Source of the DNA: Bacteroidetes bacterium UBA5697
GTDB lineage: Bacteria; Bacteroidota; Bacteroidia; B-17B0; Aurantibacillaceae
Direction: 5' to 3'
DNA length: 64,000 bases
Assembly (NCBI GenBank): GCA_002420145.1
Contig: DIHL01000030.1
Span: 1 to 64,000, forward strand
Shown: positions 1 to 8,546 of the stretch, piece after piece
Position numbering within the stretch: the first letter of the stretch is position 1
Layout: each line of letters begins with the position of its first letter
Position numbers and translations under genes: made by a program
The notes under the pieces: generated by a model
The model's input: only the letters and a program-made list of their open reading frames with translations
Told to the model about the DNA's origin: nothing
The model's database searches: none

Positions 1-79
1 AAATTTAAGTAAGTCCGTTTTTTTAAATAGACTTATCTTCTCTAAAAGTCCATTAATCGTACTATTAAAGTAAATTAAT

Positions 80-2560
80 ATGTGGCTAAAAAAGAAAGCA
101 TCTGAATTAAGGGTTGTAATCATATTACTTCTTATAATCCTTATGGTGTGCATTACAGGTATTATATTATATAAAAACTTGTCAGCCATTGCAAAAAACG
201 TAAGTTCCAGCATCAATGTAAACAATAAAAACTCGCAAAATATTCGTCAAATTTTACTTGAGATCAGAGAAGCTGAAAACAGCGTTAAAACTTATAATTT
301 AACCCACCATAAAGAACATTTAATCTCTTTTTATTCCTCCGCTGTCATCATAGATGATAAAATAAATGAGATATATAAAGAGACTAATATTAAAACTAGG
401 GAATCGATTATTATTGATAGTATTGTTTTATTAAACAAAAGGAAGTTTGAGCTATTAAGAAATCAATTATACGCTGACGACGAAACAAAAATAACTGACG
501 AATTAAATACTATTTCAAAAAAAATTGATGAAGCGTATGAGAAAAGAAATCATGAAACAATAACCCAACCTATTTCTAAAAAAGATAGCTCCATAAAAAA
601 AGAGCATTTTTTAAAAAGATTATTTAATAAACAACATTCGGAGTTAATTAATGATGAAAAAGTAAATAGTTCAAAAACTGAACTGAAGCAATTTTCTGAC
701 ACTAAAAATGAATTAAAAAAAATAGTAAAAAAGGTACAGAATAAACAACTAGAAAAATTAACTGATAAAAAAAATTTAGAGTTAAAAACAGAAAACGAAG
801 GTAAGTTTATCGTCGATAAAATTCGTGCTTTCCTAACTGAACTAGAAGAATCTGAAAAAAACGCGACAAATGAAAAAATAGCAATAGCAAATAAAGATGT
901 TAATGTTATTAAAACACTAGCAATTATCATCTCTGTTATTATATCATTACTTTTATTAATAGCAAGTTTTTTAATTGTAAATTATGTAGAGAAAAAGAAG
1001 GAATATGAAATAGCTCTCATACAAGCTAAACAAAATGCTGAGGATTTAGCTAAAACTAAAGAAACATTTTTAGCAAACATGAGTCATGAAATTCGAACAC
1101 CTTTAAATGCTATATATGGTTTTACAGAACAGGTGCTAAAAAGCGACTTAAATCCGGAACAGTATGAACAATTAAACATTGTTAAGAAATCGGCCTTTCA
1201 CTTAATAAACCTAATTAGCGATATTTTAGACTATTCTAAAATTCAAGCAGGTAAACTCAAGATAGAAAATATTGAATTTAACCTTGAAAAAGAATTAAAT
1301 GATATTCACTTATTATTTGCACAACAATGTATTAATAAGCAACTAGAATTAATTTTTACTGTAAATCCTAATGTGCCAAACTTTATAAACAGTGATTTAA
1401 CTAAACTAAAACAAATTATGTATAACCTTATTGGTAATGCTATAAAGTTTACTGAAAAAGGTACTATTACCGTTATTGTAAAAAACATAAAAGCTTATAA
1501 TTCTCAACATTTACATATTCAAATTATAGATACAGGAATAGGAATTCCGAAAGAAAAAATACCAAAACTATTTAACGAATATGAACAAGCTCATTCTAAT
1601 GTTAACAAACAATATGGGGGCACTGGTTTAGGTTTAGTGATTACAAAAAAACTTTTAGAAAAAATGGGGGGTTGTATTTTTTTAAAAAGCGAAGAAAAAA
1701 AAGGAACTAGAATTACTATCAAAATACCATATTATATATGTCAAAATTTAAAAAAAAATAGTAATACTCCTATTGTCTCATCACATCATATTGAAGAAGT
1801 TTTAGTAAATAGAAGGATCTTAATTGTTGATGATGAAGAATTTAATAGATTATTACTGAAAACAATATTACTAAAATTTGATGCAACTATAACTGAAGCA
1901 GAAAATGGTGATGAAGCAATATCTTTAATTCAAAAAAACAACTATGATATTGTTTTAATGGATATTCGAATGCCTAAAAAAAATGGAATAGAAGCCTGTA
2001 CTGAAATTCGAAAATTTAATAAACAGATAGTTATTTTAGCAGCAACAGCGGCCATAAATCAAGCAAAAACTGAAAAATGTATCGAAGTTGGATTTAATGG
2101 ATTTGTTTACAAGCCTTTTACAGAACAAAAGCTTTTGGAAAACATTTATCACTTTTTAAAACATCAAACACTACAACAAAATAAAATTAATACTTCTGAA
2201 ATAAAAAATTCCGCTAACATGAGTGTAGACATACTAAACTTTGACGAATTGCGCTCTATTTCAAATGGTAATAAAAAATTTGAAAAAGATATGATTATGA
2301 TTTTTTATAAATCTATTAATAGTGGTTTAAAAAAAATAGAAGCCTATTGTCAAAATAAAAAATGGAAAGAAGTGAGTGAAATTGCACATAAAATAATACC
2401 TTCATGCAAACATTTTGAGGCTAATAATTTATGTGTTCGATTAAACTATTTCGAGTCGTTAAAAGAAACAACTCCTAATGTTGAAGAGTTAAATACAAAC
2501 CTTACACGATTAAAACAAGATATTGCCAATGTTAATATGCAACTACAACCTTATTTGTAA
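80..2560 (+). CDS. Hybrid sensor histidine kinase with receiver and Hpt domains
   Basis: This 826-residue inner-membrane kinase should autophosphorylate and run an internal phosphorelay. Transmembrane segments lie at about residues 12-32 and 276-299. The roughly 245 residues between them are very rich in Lys and Glu and look coiled-coil, with no sensor domain I recognise. HisKA follows with the motif MSHEIRTPL (His336), then a HATPase domain with the N box NLIGNAIKF and G boxes DTGIGIP and GGTGLGL. A receiver follows (VDDEEF, phospho-acceptor Asp628 in LMDIRMP). A C-terminal Hpt-like domain has His770 in IAHKIIPS. The order H-D-H implies phosphotransfer to a separate receiver, and the sigma-54 activator 21 bases downstream is the obvious candidate. 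The stimulus is unknown. Confidence 0.93.
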   Translation: MWLKKKASELRVVIILLLIILMVCITGIILYKNLSAIAKNVSSSINVNNKNSQNIRQILLEIREAENSVKTYNLTHHKEHLISFYSSAVIIDDKINEIYKETNIKTRESIIIDSIVLLNKRKFELLRNQLYADDETKITDELNTISKKIDEAYEKRNHETITQPISKKDSSIKKEHFLKRLFNKQHSELINDEKVNSSKTELKQFSDTKNELKKIVKKVQNKQLEKLTDKKNLELKTENEGKFIVDKIRAFLTELEESEKNATNEKIAIANKDVNVIKTLAIIISVIISLLLLIASFLIVNYVEKKKEYEIALIQAKQNAEDLAKTKETFLANMSHEIRTPLNAIYGFTEQVLKSDLNPEQYEQLNIVKKSAFHLINLISDILDYSKIQAGKLKIENIEFNLEKELNDIHLLFAQQCINKQLELIFTVNPNVPNFINSDLTKLKQIMYNLIGNAIKFTEKGTITVIVKNIKAYNSQHLHIQIIDTGIGIPKEKIPKLFNEYEQAHSNVNKQYGGTGLGLVITKKLLEKMGGCIFLKSEEKKGTRITIKIPYYICQNLKKNSNTPIVSSHHIEEVLVNRRILIVDDEEFNRLLLKTILLKFDATITEAENGDEAISLIQKNNYDIVLMDIRMPKKNGIEACTEIRKFNKQIVILAATAAINQAKTEKCIEVGFNGFVYKPFTEQKLLENIYHFLKHQTLQQNKINTSEIKNSANMSVDILNFDELRSISNGNKKFEKDMIMIFYKSINSGLKKIEAYCQNKKWKEVSEIAHKIIPSCKHFEANNLCVRLNYFESLKETTPNVEELNTNLTRLKQDIANVNMQLQPYL

Positions 2561-2581
2561 AAAACATTTAAAAATAATTTT

Positions 2582-3934
2582 ATGTCAGCTAAAGTATTTA
2601 CAATATTTGTATTAGAGGATGATGAATGGTATAATAAATATCTAGTTCACACTATTTCTCTTAATCCTGATTATCAAGTAAAAAGTTTTTTAACTGCTAA
2701 TCATTTTTTTGAAACTATTCACGAAAAACCAGATGTTGTTACTTTAGATTATCGTCTGCCGGAAATAACTGGCGCCGATGCATTAGAAAAAATAAAGCTA
2801 CTAAGTCCTGATACAGAAATCATTGTTATTTCAGAACAAAATGATATTACAACAGCCATAAATCTTCTTAAAAAGGGCGCCTATGACTATTTGGTTAAAG
2901 AAAAAAACATAAGTGATCGATTATTAACTATCATTCATAATATTTATAAAAACTTGGGACTCAAAAACAGAATTAATCTGCTTGAATTAGAGCTTCAAAA
3001 AAAACATGATTTTTCGCAAAGCATCATTGGCTCAAGTCCTGCTATGGAAAACATTATGCGTCTCGTAGAAAAAGCACTTAATGTTAATATAACCGTTACC
3101 ATAACAGGAGAAACAGGTACTGGAAAAGAAGTTATTGCAAAAGCGATACACTATAACTCTTCACGAAAAAACAAACCATTTGTAGCCATTAATGTAGCAG
3201 CCATACCAAGCGAATTAATCGAAAGTGAATTATTTGGTCACGAAAAAGGCTCCTTTACTGGAGCAGTGGCTCGAAGACTAGGTAAATTTGAAGAGGCTAA
3301 TGGTGGAACTTTGTTTTTAGATGAAATTGGAGAAATGAACTTAACTCTTCAAGCAAAGTTACTACGGGTTCTTCAAGAAAAAGAAATTACTCGAATAGGT
3401 AGTAATACTCCCATTAAAATTAATTGTCGCATTATCGTTGCAACTCACCGTAATTTAAAAGAAGATGTTAAAAATGGCACATTTAGAGAGGATTTATTTT
3501 TTAGACTATATGGCTTAATAATAGATTTACCCCCGTTAAGAGACAGAGAAAAAGACGTATTGATATTGGCAAAATATTTTATGGATACTTTTTGTAAAGA
3601 AAATCAACTTCCTAAAAAAACACTAAGTGATGATGCACAACAAAAATTAATGGCATATTCTTTTCCAGGTAATGTGCGAGAATTAAAATCTGTTATAGAG
3701 TTAGCAATCGTGCTATCAAATTCCAATATAATTACTTCAGATCATATCAATTTATCCTCTTCTGATATTATTGCAGAAACTTTATCCGAAGAAATGACGT
3801 TAAGAGAATATGATTTAAAAATTATAAAAAAATATCTCCAAAAATATGATGGAAATATGAAACTAGTTGCTCAAAAATTAGATATAGGTTTATCAACTAT
3901 TTATAGAATCTTAAAAGAAAATTCCGACAAATAA
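2582..3934 (+). CDS. NtrC-family sigma-54-dependent response regulator
   Basis: This 450-residue transcription activator has the classical three-part layout. A receiver occupies residues 5-120 (LEDDEW acidic pocket, Asp56 in TLDYRLP). The AAA+ sigma-54 interaction domain covers about 148-380, with Walker A GETGTGKE (176-183), the sigma-54 contact loop GSFTGA (223-228) and Walker B LFLDEIGE. A Fis-type helix-turn-helix lies at about 412-447. By family knowledge, phosphorylation of Asp56 promotes oligomerisation and ATP-driven opening of sigma-54 promoters. It follows the hybrid kinase closely and probably shares its transcript. A sigma-54-like promoter with an upstream inverted repeat lies just downstream and may be its target; that link is inferred. 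Confidence 0.95.
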   Translation: MSAKVFTIFVLEDDEWYNKYLVHTISLNPDYQVKSFLTANHFFETIHEKPDVVTLDYRLPEITGADALEKIKLLSPDTEIIVISEQNDITTAINLLKKGAYDYLVKEKNISDRLLTIIHNIYKNLGLKNRINLLELELQKKHDFSQSIIGSSPAMENIMRLVEKALNVNITVTITGETGTGKEVIAKAIHYNSSRKNKPFVAINVAAIPSELIESELFGHEKGSFTGAVARRLGKFEEANGGTLFLDEIGEMNLTLQAKLLRVLQEKEITRIGSNTPIKINCRIIVATHRNLKEDVKNGTFREDLFFRLYGLIIDLPPLRDREKDVLILAKYFMDTFCKENQLPKKTLSDDAQQKLMAYSFPGNVRELKSVIELAIVLSNSNIITSDHINLSSSDIIAETLSEEMTLREYDLKIIKKYLQKYDGNMKLVAQKLDIGLSTIYRILKENSDK

Positions 3935-3958
3935 CTAATTCTAGTATCTCAATTCACA

Positions 3959-3975
3959 TTTCTCAAAACGAGAAA
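3959..3975. promoter_or_regulatory. Inverted repeat, candidate enhancer site for the sigma-54 activator
   Basis: The sequence TTTCTC-AAAAC-GAGAAA is a perfect 6+6 inverted repeat. Its centre is about 80 bases upstream of the sigma-54-like -24 element at 4047, a normal distance for an NtrC-type enhancer. It sits in the gap directly after the activator gene. The binding role is inferred from position and symmetry only. Confidence 0.35.
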
Positions 3976-4046
3976 AATATTTTCAAAAATAGAATTGTTT
4001 TTTTATACATGCTTAACTGATACCTGATTTTACTGGCATTAAATAA

Positions 4047-4061
4047 TGGCACCTTACTTGT
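4047..4061 (+). promoter_or_regulatory. Sigma-54-like promoter (-24/-12)
   Basis: TGGCAC, five bases, then TTGT matches the sigma-54 consensus TGGCAC-N5-TTGC with the correct spacing. The only visible deviation is T in place of C at the -12 GC. A start site about a dozen bases downstream would place the RNA start near 4073, ahead of the ORF at 4090. The neighbouring sigma-54 activator gene supports the call. Confidence 0.55.
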
Positions 4062-4089
4062 TTGTGGTTGTATGGATTAAACACAAACC

Positions 4090-4419
4090 ATGAATAGAGC
4101 TATTGATATTCGAAAAATGACCATTTTATTGGGAGTGTTTTTAAACTTAAAAACAACTGTTATTAATGGCAAACCTTATACTCACGTTTTGCATAAAGAG
4201 AGTTTGTTTTTTTTGCTTTTACAAAGAGAAATAACCGTTATTGACGTGACTAACTTATATGAAAATTATTTGAAAACTTCTACTGCTGTGGGACGAAATT
4301 GCCATCATAAAGAAAGAAAAAATGCTAAAGTAATTATACTTAACAGAAAAAATGATAGTGAGAATAAGAAAATTAAGACGTGTACTTATCATCAAAACTC
4401 AAAAAATATTTGTCAATAA
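4090..4419 (+). CDS. Small hypothetical protein
   Basis: This 109-residue ORF opens about 28 bases after the sigma-54-like promoter and ends about 50 bases before the stand-alone receiver gene. The N-terminal half has hydrophobic stretches (TILLGVFLNL, LFFLLLQREI). The C-terminal third is Lys/Asn/His-rich and hydrophilic. I recognise no domain. Position is the main support: a transcript from the promoter would carry this ORF and then the receiver. It could also be non-coding leader RNA containing a chance ORF. Confidence 0.4.
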   Translation: MNRAIDIRKMTILLGVFLNLKTTVINGKPYTHVLHKESLFFLLLQREITVIDVTNLYENYLKTSTAVGRNCHHKERKNAKVIILNRKNDSENKKIKTCTYHQNSKNICQ

Positions 4420-4471
4420 ACACAAAAACATTATCAAATATAAATGACATAAACCATTAAAATTATAAGCC

Positions 4472-4915
4472 ATGAAAAATTATCCACATTTTAAAATTGT
4501 TATTTTAGAAGATAATGATTTTTACAATAGACTTATGAGCAAATACCTTAAAAATCAAATTAAGCAATTTGCTATATTAAAGGGATTTACATTCGATATT
4601 ACTTCTTTTACCTCTTACAGTGAATGTGCTCGAAATTTTCATAACGATATTAATATTATCATTACCGACTATTATTTAAATGATGGTTACTCAGCACTAA
4701 ACATTCTTGATTTAGTGAAAAGACGTGGCTCTAAATGTAAAGTAATTGTATTATCTCAAATTCAAAATATAACAACATCTATTTGCACAATACTGGAGGG
4801 AGCTTATGAGTTTATTCCAAAGAACAAAGAAACCTTAGTCAGAAGCACAGACATCGTTGAAGATTTAATCATTCAAAATCTTCAGAAAGGAGATAGCAAA
4901 CTCTACTTAAGCTAA
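4472..4915 (+). CDS. Stand-alone response regulator receiver protein
   Basis: This 147-residue protein is a receiver domain with no output domain. It shows the acidic pocket LEDND (13-16), the predicted phospho-acceptor Asp66 in IIITDYYL, and the conserved Lys in EFIPKN. It resembles the receiver of the sigma-54 activator at 2582 over its length: LEDNDFYN against LEDDEWYN, and ITTSICTILEGAYEF against ITTAINLLKKGAYDY. It is therefore probably a paralogue. Likely roles are a phosphate sink or competitor in the relay, or a single-domain adaptor; neither is proven. A strong terminator follows directly. Confidence 0.85.
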   Translation: MKNYPHFKIVILEDNDFYNRLMSKYLKNQIKQFAILKGFTFDITSFTSYSECARNFHNDINIIITDYYLNDGYSALNILDLVKRRGSKCKVIVLSQIQNITTSICTILEGAYEFIPKNKETLVRSTDIVEDLIIQNLQKGDSKLYLS

Positions 4916-4923
4916 TAGATGTC

Positions 4924-4954
4924 AAAAAAGCCTTCAATTTTTGAAGGCTTTTTT
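4924..4954 (+). terminator. Rho-independent terminator after receiver gene
   Basis: An 8-bp perfect stem (GCCTTCAA/TTGAAGGC) with a 3-base loop is preceded by six A and followed by six T. It begins 9 bases after the receiver stop codon and closes the signalling locus. Confidence 0.9.
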
Positions 4955-5077
4955 GTGTTTTGTGACTTTTTTTAAAATTTAGCATTATACTAACACAAAT
5001 CTGTTTAAAACATCGCTTATGATTTAATTTACTCGCGTCTTTCTAAAGTAACTTCGTGTAATTAAAATTTAAGCTCT

Positions 5078-5812
5078 ATGATGTCATTCATTCTTCAGAT
5101 AACAAATACAGTAGCATCTGCAGTAGCCGATACAGCATCTGCTATTCAACCAGCAGTAACAGGAATTCAAACTGCTCCCGAATTACCTCCAAATGAAATT
5201 TCATTATTTAGCATGGTGGCAAAAGGTGGTGTTATTATGATTCCTTTAGCAATATTGCTGTTAATGTCTATTTATGTGATGGTAGAGCGAATGCTAACTA
5301 TTTCAAAAGCAGCAAAAAAGAATGCTACTTTATTAGCTAGTGTTAAGGAAATGATAAATAATGGAAATTTAGCAAATGCTCGTAGTCTTTGTAAAAGCGT
5401 AAACACTCCTGAGGCAATTATGTTAGAGCAAGGGATTTCTCGTATTGGGCAATCCATGCAAGAAATACGTGAAGCAATGGATAAAACGGGGTCTTCCGAG
5501 TTGTCTCGTTTAGAAAAAAATATGAGTATTTTAAATATAACGGGGCGTATAGCTCCAATGTTTGGATTTATTGGAACTATTATTGGAGTTATTAAAATTT
5601 TCTATGATATATCCGTTGCTAAAACAGTTGAAATTGAAGTCATCTCTTCGGGTTTATACCAAAAAATGATTACGTCTGGTGGTGGCTTAGTAGTTGGTGT
5701 GATTGCATTTATTGGATATCATGTTTTAAATGCACGTATTGATAAATTAGCTCACCGCATGGAAGAAACTCAAATAGCTTTTTTAGATATTTTAAACGAA
5801 CCTTCAAAATAG
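5078..5812 (+). CDS. exbB: ExbB/TolQ/MotA-family proton channel
   Basis: This 244-residue inner-membrane protein forms the proton channel that powers TonB- or Tol-type outer-membrane transport. Transmembrane segments are visible at about 46-70, 150-175 and 195-215, with the family pattern GRIAPMFGFIGTIIGVI. It starts an operon with exbD and a TonB-like gene directly downstream. A near-consensus -7 element, TAACTTCG, lies at 5049-5056. The Ala/Thr-rich N-terminal 40 residues precede the first membrane helix. TolQ is an alternative name, but the TonB-like partner favours ExbB. Confidence 0.93.
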   Translation: MMSFILQITNTVASAVADTASAIQPAVTGIQTAPELPPNEISLFSMVAKGGVIMIPLAILLLMSIYVMVERMLTISKAAKKNATLLASVKEMINNGNLANARSLCKSVNTPEAIMLEQGISRIGQSMQEIREAMDKTGSSELSRLEKNMSILNITGRIAPMFGFIGTIIGVIKIFYDISVAKTVEIEVISSGLYQKMITSGGGLVVGVIAFIGYHVLNARIDKLAHRMEETQIAFLDILNEPSK

Positions 5813-5815
5813 ATA

Positions 5816-5866
5816 TGAATTATGAGTTATGAATTTTATAACTCAACACTTATCACTTATAACTAT
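5816..5866. repeat. AT-rich hairpin repeat between exbB and exbD
   Basis: The gap contains repeated ATGAATTATGAGTTATG-like units, with a 7-bp stem GAGTTAT (5824-5830) pairing with ATAACTC (5838-5844). It creates a spurious upstream extension of the exbD frame. It looks like a degenerate dispersed repeat rather than a regulatory site, but I cannot test copy number. Confidence 0.4.
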
Positions 5867-5870
5867 TAAA

Positions 5871-6281
5871 ATGGGATTACGTAAAAAAGCACATAGAGAC
5901 GCCGAAGTAAGCACAGAGTCATTAAATGACATTATGTTCTTCTTACTTTTATTCTTCCTTATCTTATCAACTATGGTGAGTCCTAATGCTATTAAGGTAA
6001 ACTTACCTAGTTCTAAACCTACAAAACCTGTAGAAAATAACAAAAAACCGATTCACTTAGATGTATCAAATAATAGAAATTATTTTGTTGAAGGAAAAGA
6101 GGTAGATTATTCAGTATTAGAGGCAACATTAGTAGCTGCAATTAATGGTAATCCAGAACCAACTGTTGTTTTGCAAATGGATAAAGATTTAAGTATACAA
6201 GATGCAGTTGACGTAATGATTATTGTAGATAAATTGAAATGTAAAATGGTTTGGGCAACTAAACCCTCAAACGGAAAATAG
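5871..6281 (+). CDS. exbD: ExbD/TolR-family biopolymer transport protein
   Basis: This 136-residue partner of ExbB has one N-terminal transmembrane helix (about 20-40) and a periplasmic domain. Asp20 in LNDIMFFLLLFF is the conserved membrane aspartate of the family, thought to carry protons. The start is set at ATG 5871 (MGLRKKAHRD). A longer frame opening at 5829 reads through the AT-rich repeat and places residues ahead of the usual cytoplasmic stub. It sits between exbB and the TonB-like gene, which begins 2 bases after its stop. Confidence 0.93.
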   Translation: MGLRKKAHRDAEVSTESLNDIMFFLLLFFLILSTMVSPNAIKVNLPSSKPTKPVENNKKPIHLDVSNNRNYFVEGKEVDYSVLEATLVAAINGNPEPTVVLQMDKDLSIQDAVDVMIIVDKLKCKMVWATKPSNGK

Positions 6282-6283
6282 TC

Positions 6284-7144
6284 ATGATTTTATCTCAGAC
6301 TGAAGAAAATAAAAACAAGATTATATCGCTAGTAATTTCACTAGCAGTATTTGGCTTGCTTTTATTATTCTTATTCTTATATATCATCATCACACCAAAT
6401 CCACCTTTTCCTGTGACCGAAGGCGGCGGCGGTGGAATTGAATTTAACATTGGAAACTTAATTGAAGGAACTGGTAATGTTGAAAATAATGGTATTGGTG
6501 ATGCGGTTCAAGTTATTGAAAGCACGGAAGTAACTCCGCCTACAAATCAAGAAAATGGCTCTGACAATTTAGTCACCTCAGATCAAGGAGAGGATATTAA
6601 TATTACAAAAAACGAAACTAAAAACAATACAACAAATCCAACAAACAATCCAACTGTAGTAATACCAGTAAAACAAAAAACTGCAGCCGAATTATTAGCC
6701 GAAAAGTTTAATAAAACAAAAGGCAATAATGGCGGCGGTGATGGTAATAGTGGACATGAAGGAAATGATGGGCGCCCTGATGGAAATCCAAATACTCATG
6801 GTAATGGCGGCACTGGTGGTGGAACAGGTGGCGGTGATGGCACTGGAGATGGACCTGGAAAAGGACCCGGAAAAGGTGGTTATGGCTTTAGTTTAGCAGG
6901 TGCTTCAATTATAACTCCTCCTCCTTTATCAAAAGACACTAAAGAAGAAGGGAAGGTTGTAGTGGAAATTACAGTAGATAAGAATGGAAAAGTGATTAAA
7001 GCAGACCCTAATGGACGAGGAACAACTACAAGTAGTCCAATGCTAAAAGCAAAAGCACGACAAGCAGCTTTAGCGACAATATTTAAGGTTTCTGGAGAAT
7101 TTGAAGAACAAAAAGGCACCATCACAATTATTTTTAGCTTCTAA
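6284..7144 (+). CDS. TonB-like energy transducer
   Basis: This 286-residue protein has one N-terminal membrane helix (about 13-37), a long Pro/Asn/Thr and then Gly-rich periplasmic linker (about 145-205, many GGG and GTG units), and a short C-terminal TonB-like fold with VVVEITVDKNGKV. Known TonB proteins span the periplasm and transmit ExbBD energy to outer-membrane receptors. Placement directly behind exbB-exbD supports that role. The linker is glycine-rich rather than the usual proline-rich type. Confidence 0.82.
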   Translation: MILSQTEENKNKIISLVISLAVFGLLLLFLFLYIIITPNPPFPVTEGGGGGIEFNIGNLIEGTGNVENNGIGDAVQVIESTEVTPPTNQENGSDNLVTSDQGEDINITKNETKNNTTNPTNNPTVVIPVKQKTAAELLAEKFNKTKGNNGGGDGNSGHEGNDGRPDGNPNTHGNGGTGGGTGGGDGTGDGPGKGPGKGGYGFSLAGASIITPPPLSKDTKEEGKVVVEITVDKNGKVIKADPNGRGTTTSSPMLKAKARQAALATIFKVSGEFEEQKGTITIIFSF

Positions 7145-7193
7145 AATTCATGTTCTATATACAAAGTCATAATCCTTTAAAACAATTCAAGGC

Positions 7194-8480
7194 ATGACTT
7201 ACCCGCAAACACTCGATTATTTATTTTCAAAGTTACCAATGTACCAACGTGTTGGTGCTGCAGCCTACAAAGCTAATTTAGATAATACCATTGTTATTTG
7301 TAATGCCTTAGGTAATCCAGAAAAAAAATTGAAATGTGTACATATTGCAGGAACAAATGGAAAAGGTTCTTCTTCGCATATGTTAGCAGCAGTTTTACAA
7401 CAAGCAGGTTACAAAACTGGTTTATATACATCTCCCCACTTAGTTGATTTTAGAGAACGTATCAAGATTAACGGGAAGATGATACCGAAAGCAGATGTTG
7501 TGAAATTTGTTGAGGACTACAAAGATGTGTTTGAAAAGATTGAACCTTCTTTTTTTGAATGGACCGTTGGATTAGCCTTTCATTACTTTGCCCAACAAGA
7601 AGTAGATGTTGTAGTTTTAGAGGTTGGTTTAGGTGGGCGATTAGATTCAACAAATGTGGTTAATCCTGTGGCTTGTTTAATTACCAATATTGGTTTTGAT
7701 CACATGAATTTATTAGGTGATACATTACCTAAGATTGCAGCAGAAAAAGCAGGCATTATTAAAACAAAAGTTCCTGTTACTATCAGTCAAACTCAATTAG
7801 AAGTCATCTCTGTGTTTAATGATAAAGCTAAAGAAGCAAAAGCACCCATTGAATTTGCAGACAAAAACTATAAAGTAGTTTCATACAAACATCAACATCA
7901 ATTACTAGATATAGAATTACTTCATAAGAAAACAAACACTAAACATTTATATCATTTAGATCTTCAAGGTAATTATCAAATAAAGAATTTAATGGGTGTT
8001 TTAAACACCATCGAAAATTTAAGACAAAAAGGTTTTTTAATAGAAGATGATATGATTACTAAAGCCTTACAACAAGTTCAAAAAATAACAGGACTTCAAG
8101 GCAGATGGCAAATCATTCAAGAAAAACCATTAGTAATAGCGGATACTGGACATAATGAAGATGGCATTAAAGAAGTACTAGAAAACTTGAAGAGATACAA
8201 TTACAAAAATCTACATTTTGTTTTAGGTGTCGTAAATGACAAAGACATTTCTAAAATTTTAAAACTATTACCTAAAGAGGCTACTTACTATTTTTGCAAA
8301 GCATCTATTCCAAGAGCATTAGATGAAAAAGAGTTAACTGCATTAGCAAAAAAAGCGGGCTTAGAAGGTAAAACTTTTAAAACAGTAACTGAGGCTTTAG
8401 AAAAAGCTAAAAAGCAGGCTAAATCAAATGATTTAATATTTGTTGGTGGCAGTACTTTTACAGTAGCCGATATTCTTTAA
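7194..8480 (+). CDS. folC: Folylpolyglutamate synthase / dihydrofolate synthase
   Basis: This 428-residue cytosolic Mur-ligase-family enzyme adds glutamate to dihydropteroate and folates using ATP. The P-loop GTNGKGSS is at 53-60, followed by the family motifs YTSPHLVDFRERI, LEVGLGGRLDSTN and TNIGFDHMNLLG. The length is normal for FolC. It lies 49 bases behind the TonB-like gene and before a bidirectional terminator, so it may be the last gene of the exbB operon, although its function is unrelated. Confidence 0.96.
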   Translation: MTYPQTLDYLFSKLPMYQRVGAAAYKANLDNTIVICNALGNPEKKLKCVHIAGTNGKGSSSHMLAAVLQQAGYKTGLYTSPHLVDFRERIKINGKMIPKADVVKFVEDYKDVFEKIEPSFFEWTVGLAFHYFAQQEVDVVVLEVGLGGRLDSTNVVNPVACLITNIGFDHMNLLGDTLPKIAAEKAGIIKTKVPVTISQTQLEVISVFNDKAKEAKAPIEFADKNYKVVSYKHQHQLLDIELLHKKTNTKHLYHLDLQGNYQIKNLMGVLNTIENLRQKGFLIEDDMITKALQQVQKITGLQGRWQIIQEKPLVIADTGHNEDGIKEVLENLKRYNYKNLHFVLGVVNDKDISKILKLLPKEATYYFCKASIPRALDEKELTALAKKAGLEGKTFKTVTEALEKAKKQAKSNDLIFVGGSTFTVADIL

Positions 8481-8494
8481 AAAACATAATTCAT

Positions 8495-8531
8495 AAAAAA
8501 GCCATCCGTTAATTAGCGGATGGCTTTTTTT
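8495..8531. terminator. Bidirectional terminator between folC and the surface protein gene
   Basis: An 8-bp stem GCCATCCG/CGGATGGC has A6 on the left and T7 on the right, so it works in both directions between the convergent genes. Confidence 0.9.
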
Positions 8532-8546
8532 GTATTTAGTATTTAA

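Noticed and set aside
550..930. Minus-strand ORF of 126 codons inside the hybrid kinase gene
   Set aside because: It is Ser/Phe-rich, the reverse of Lys/Glu codons in the coiled-coil region, and lies fully inside a convincing kinase gene.
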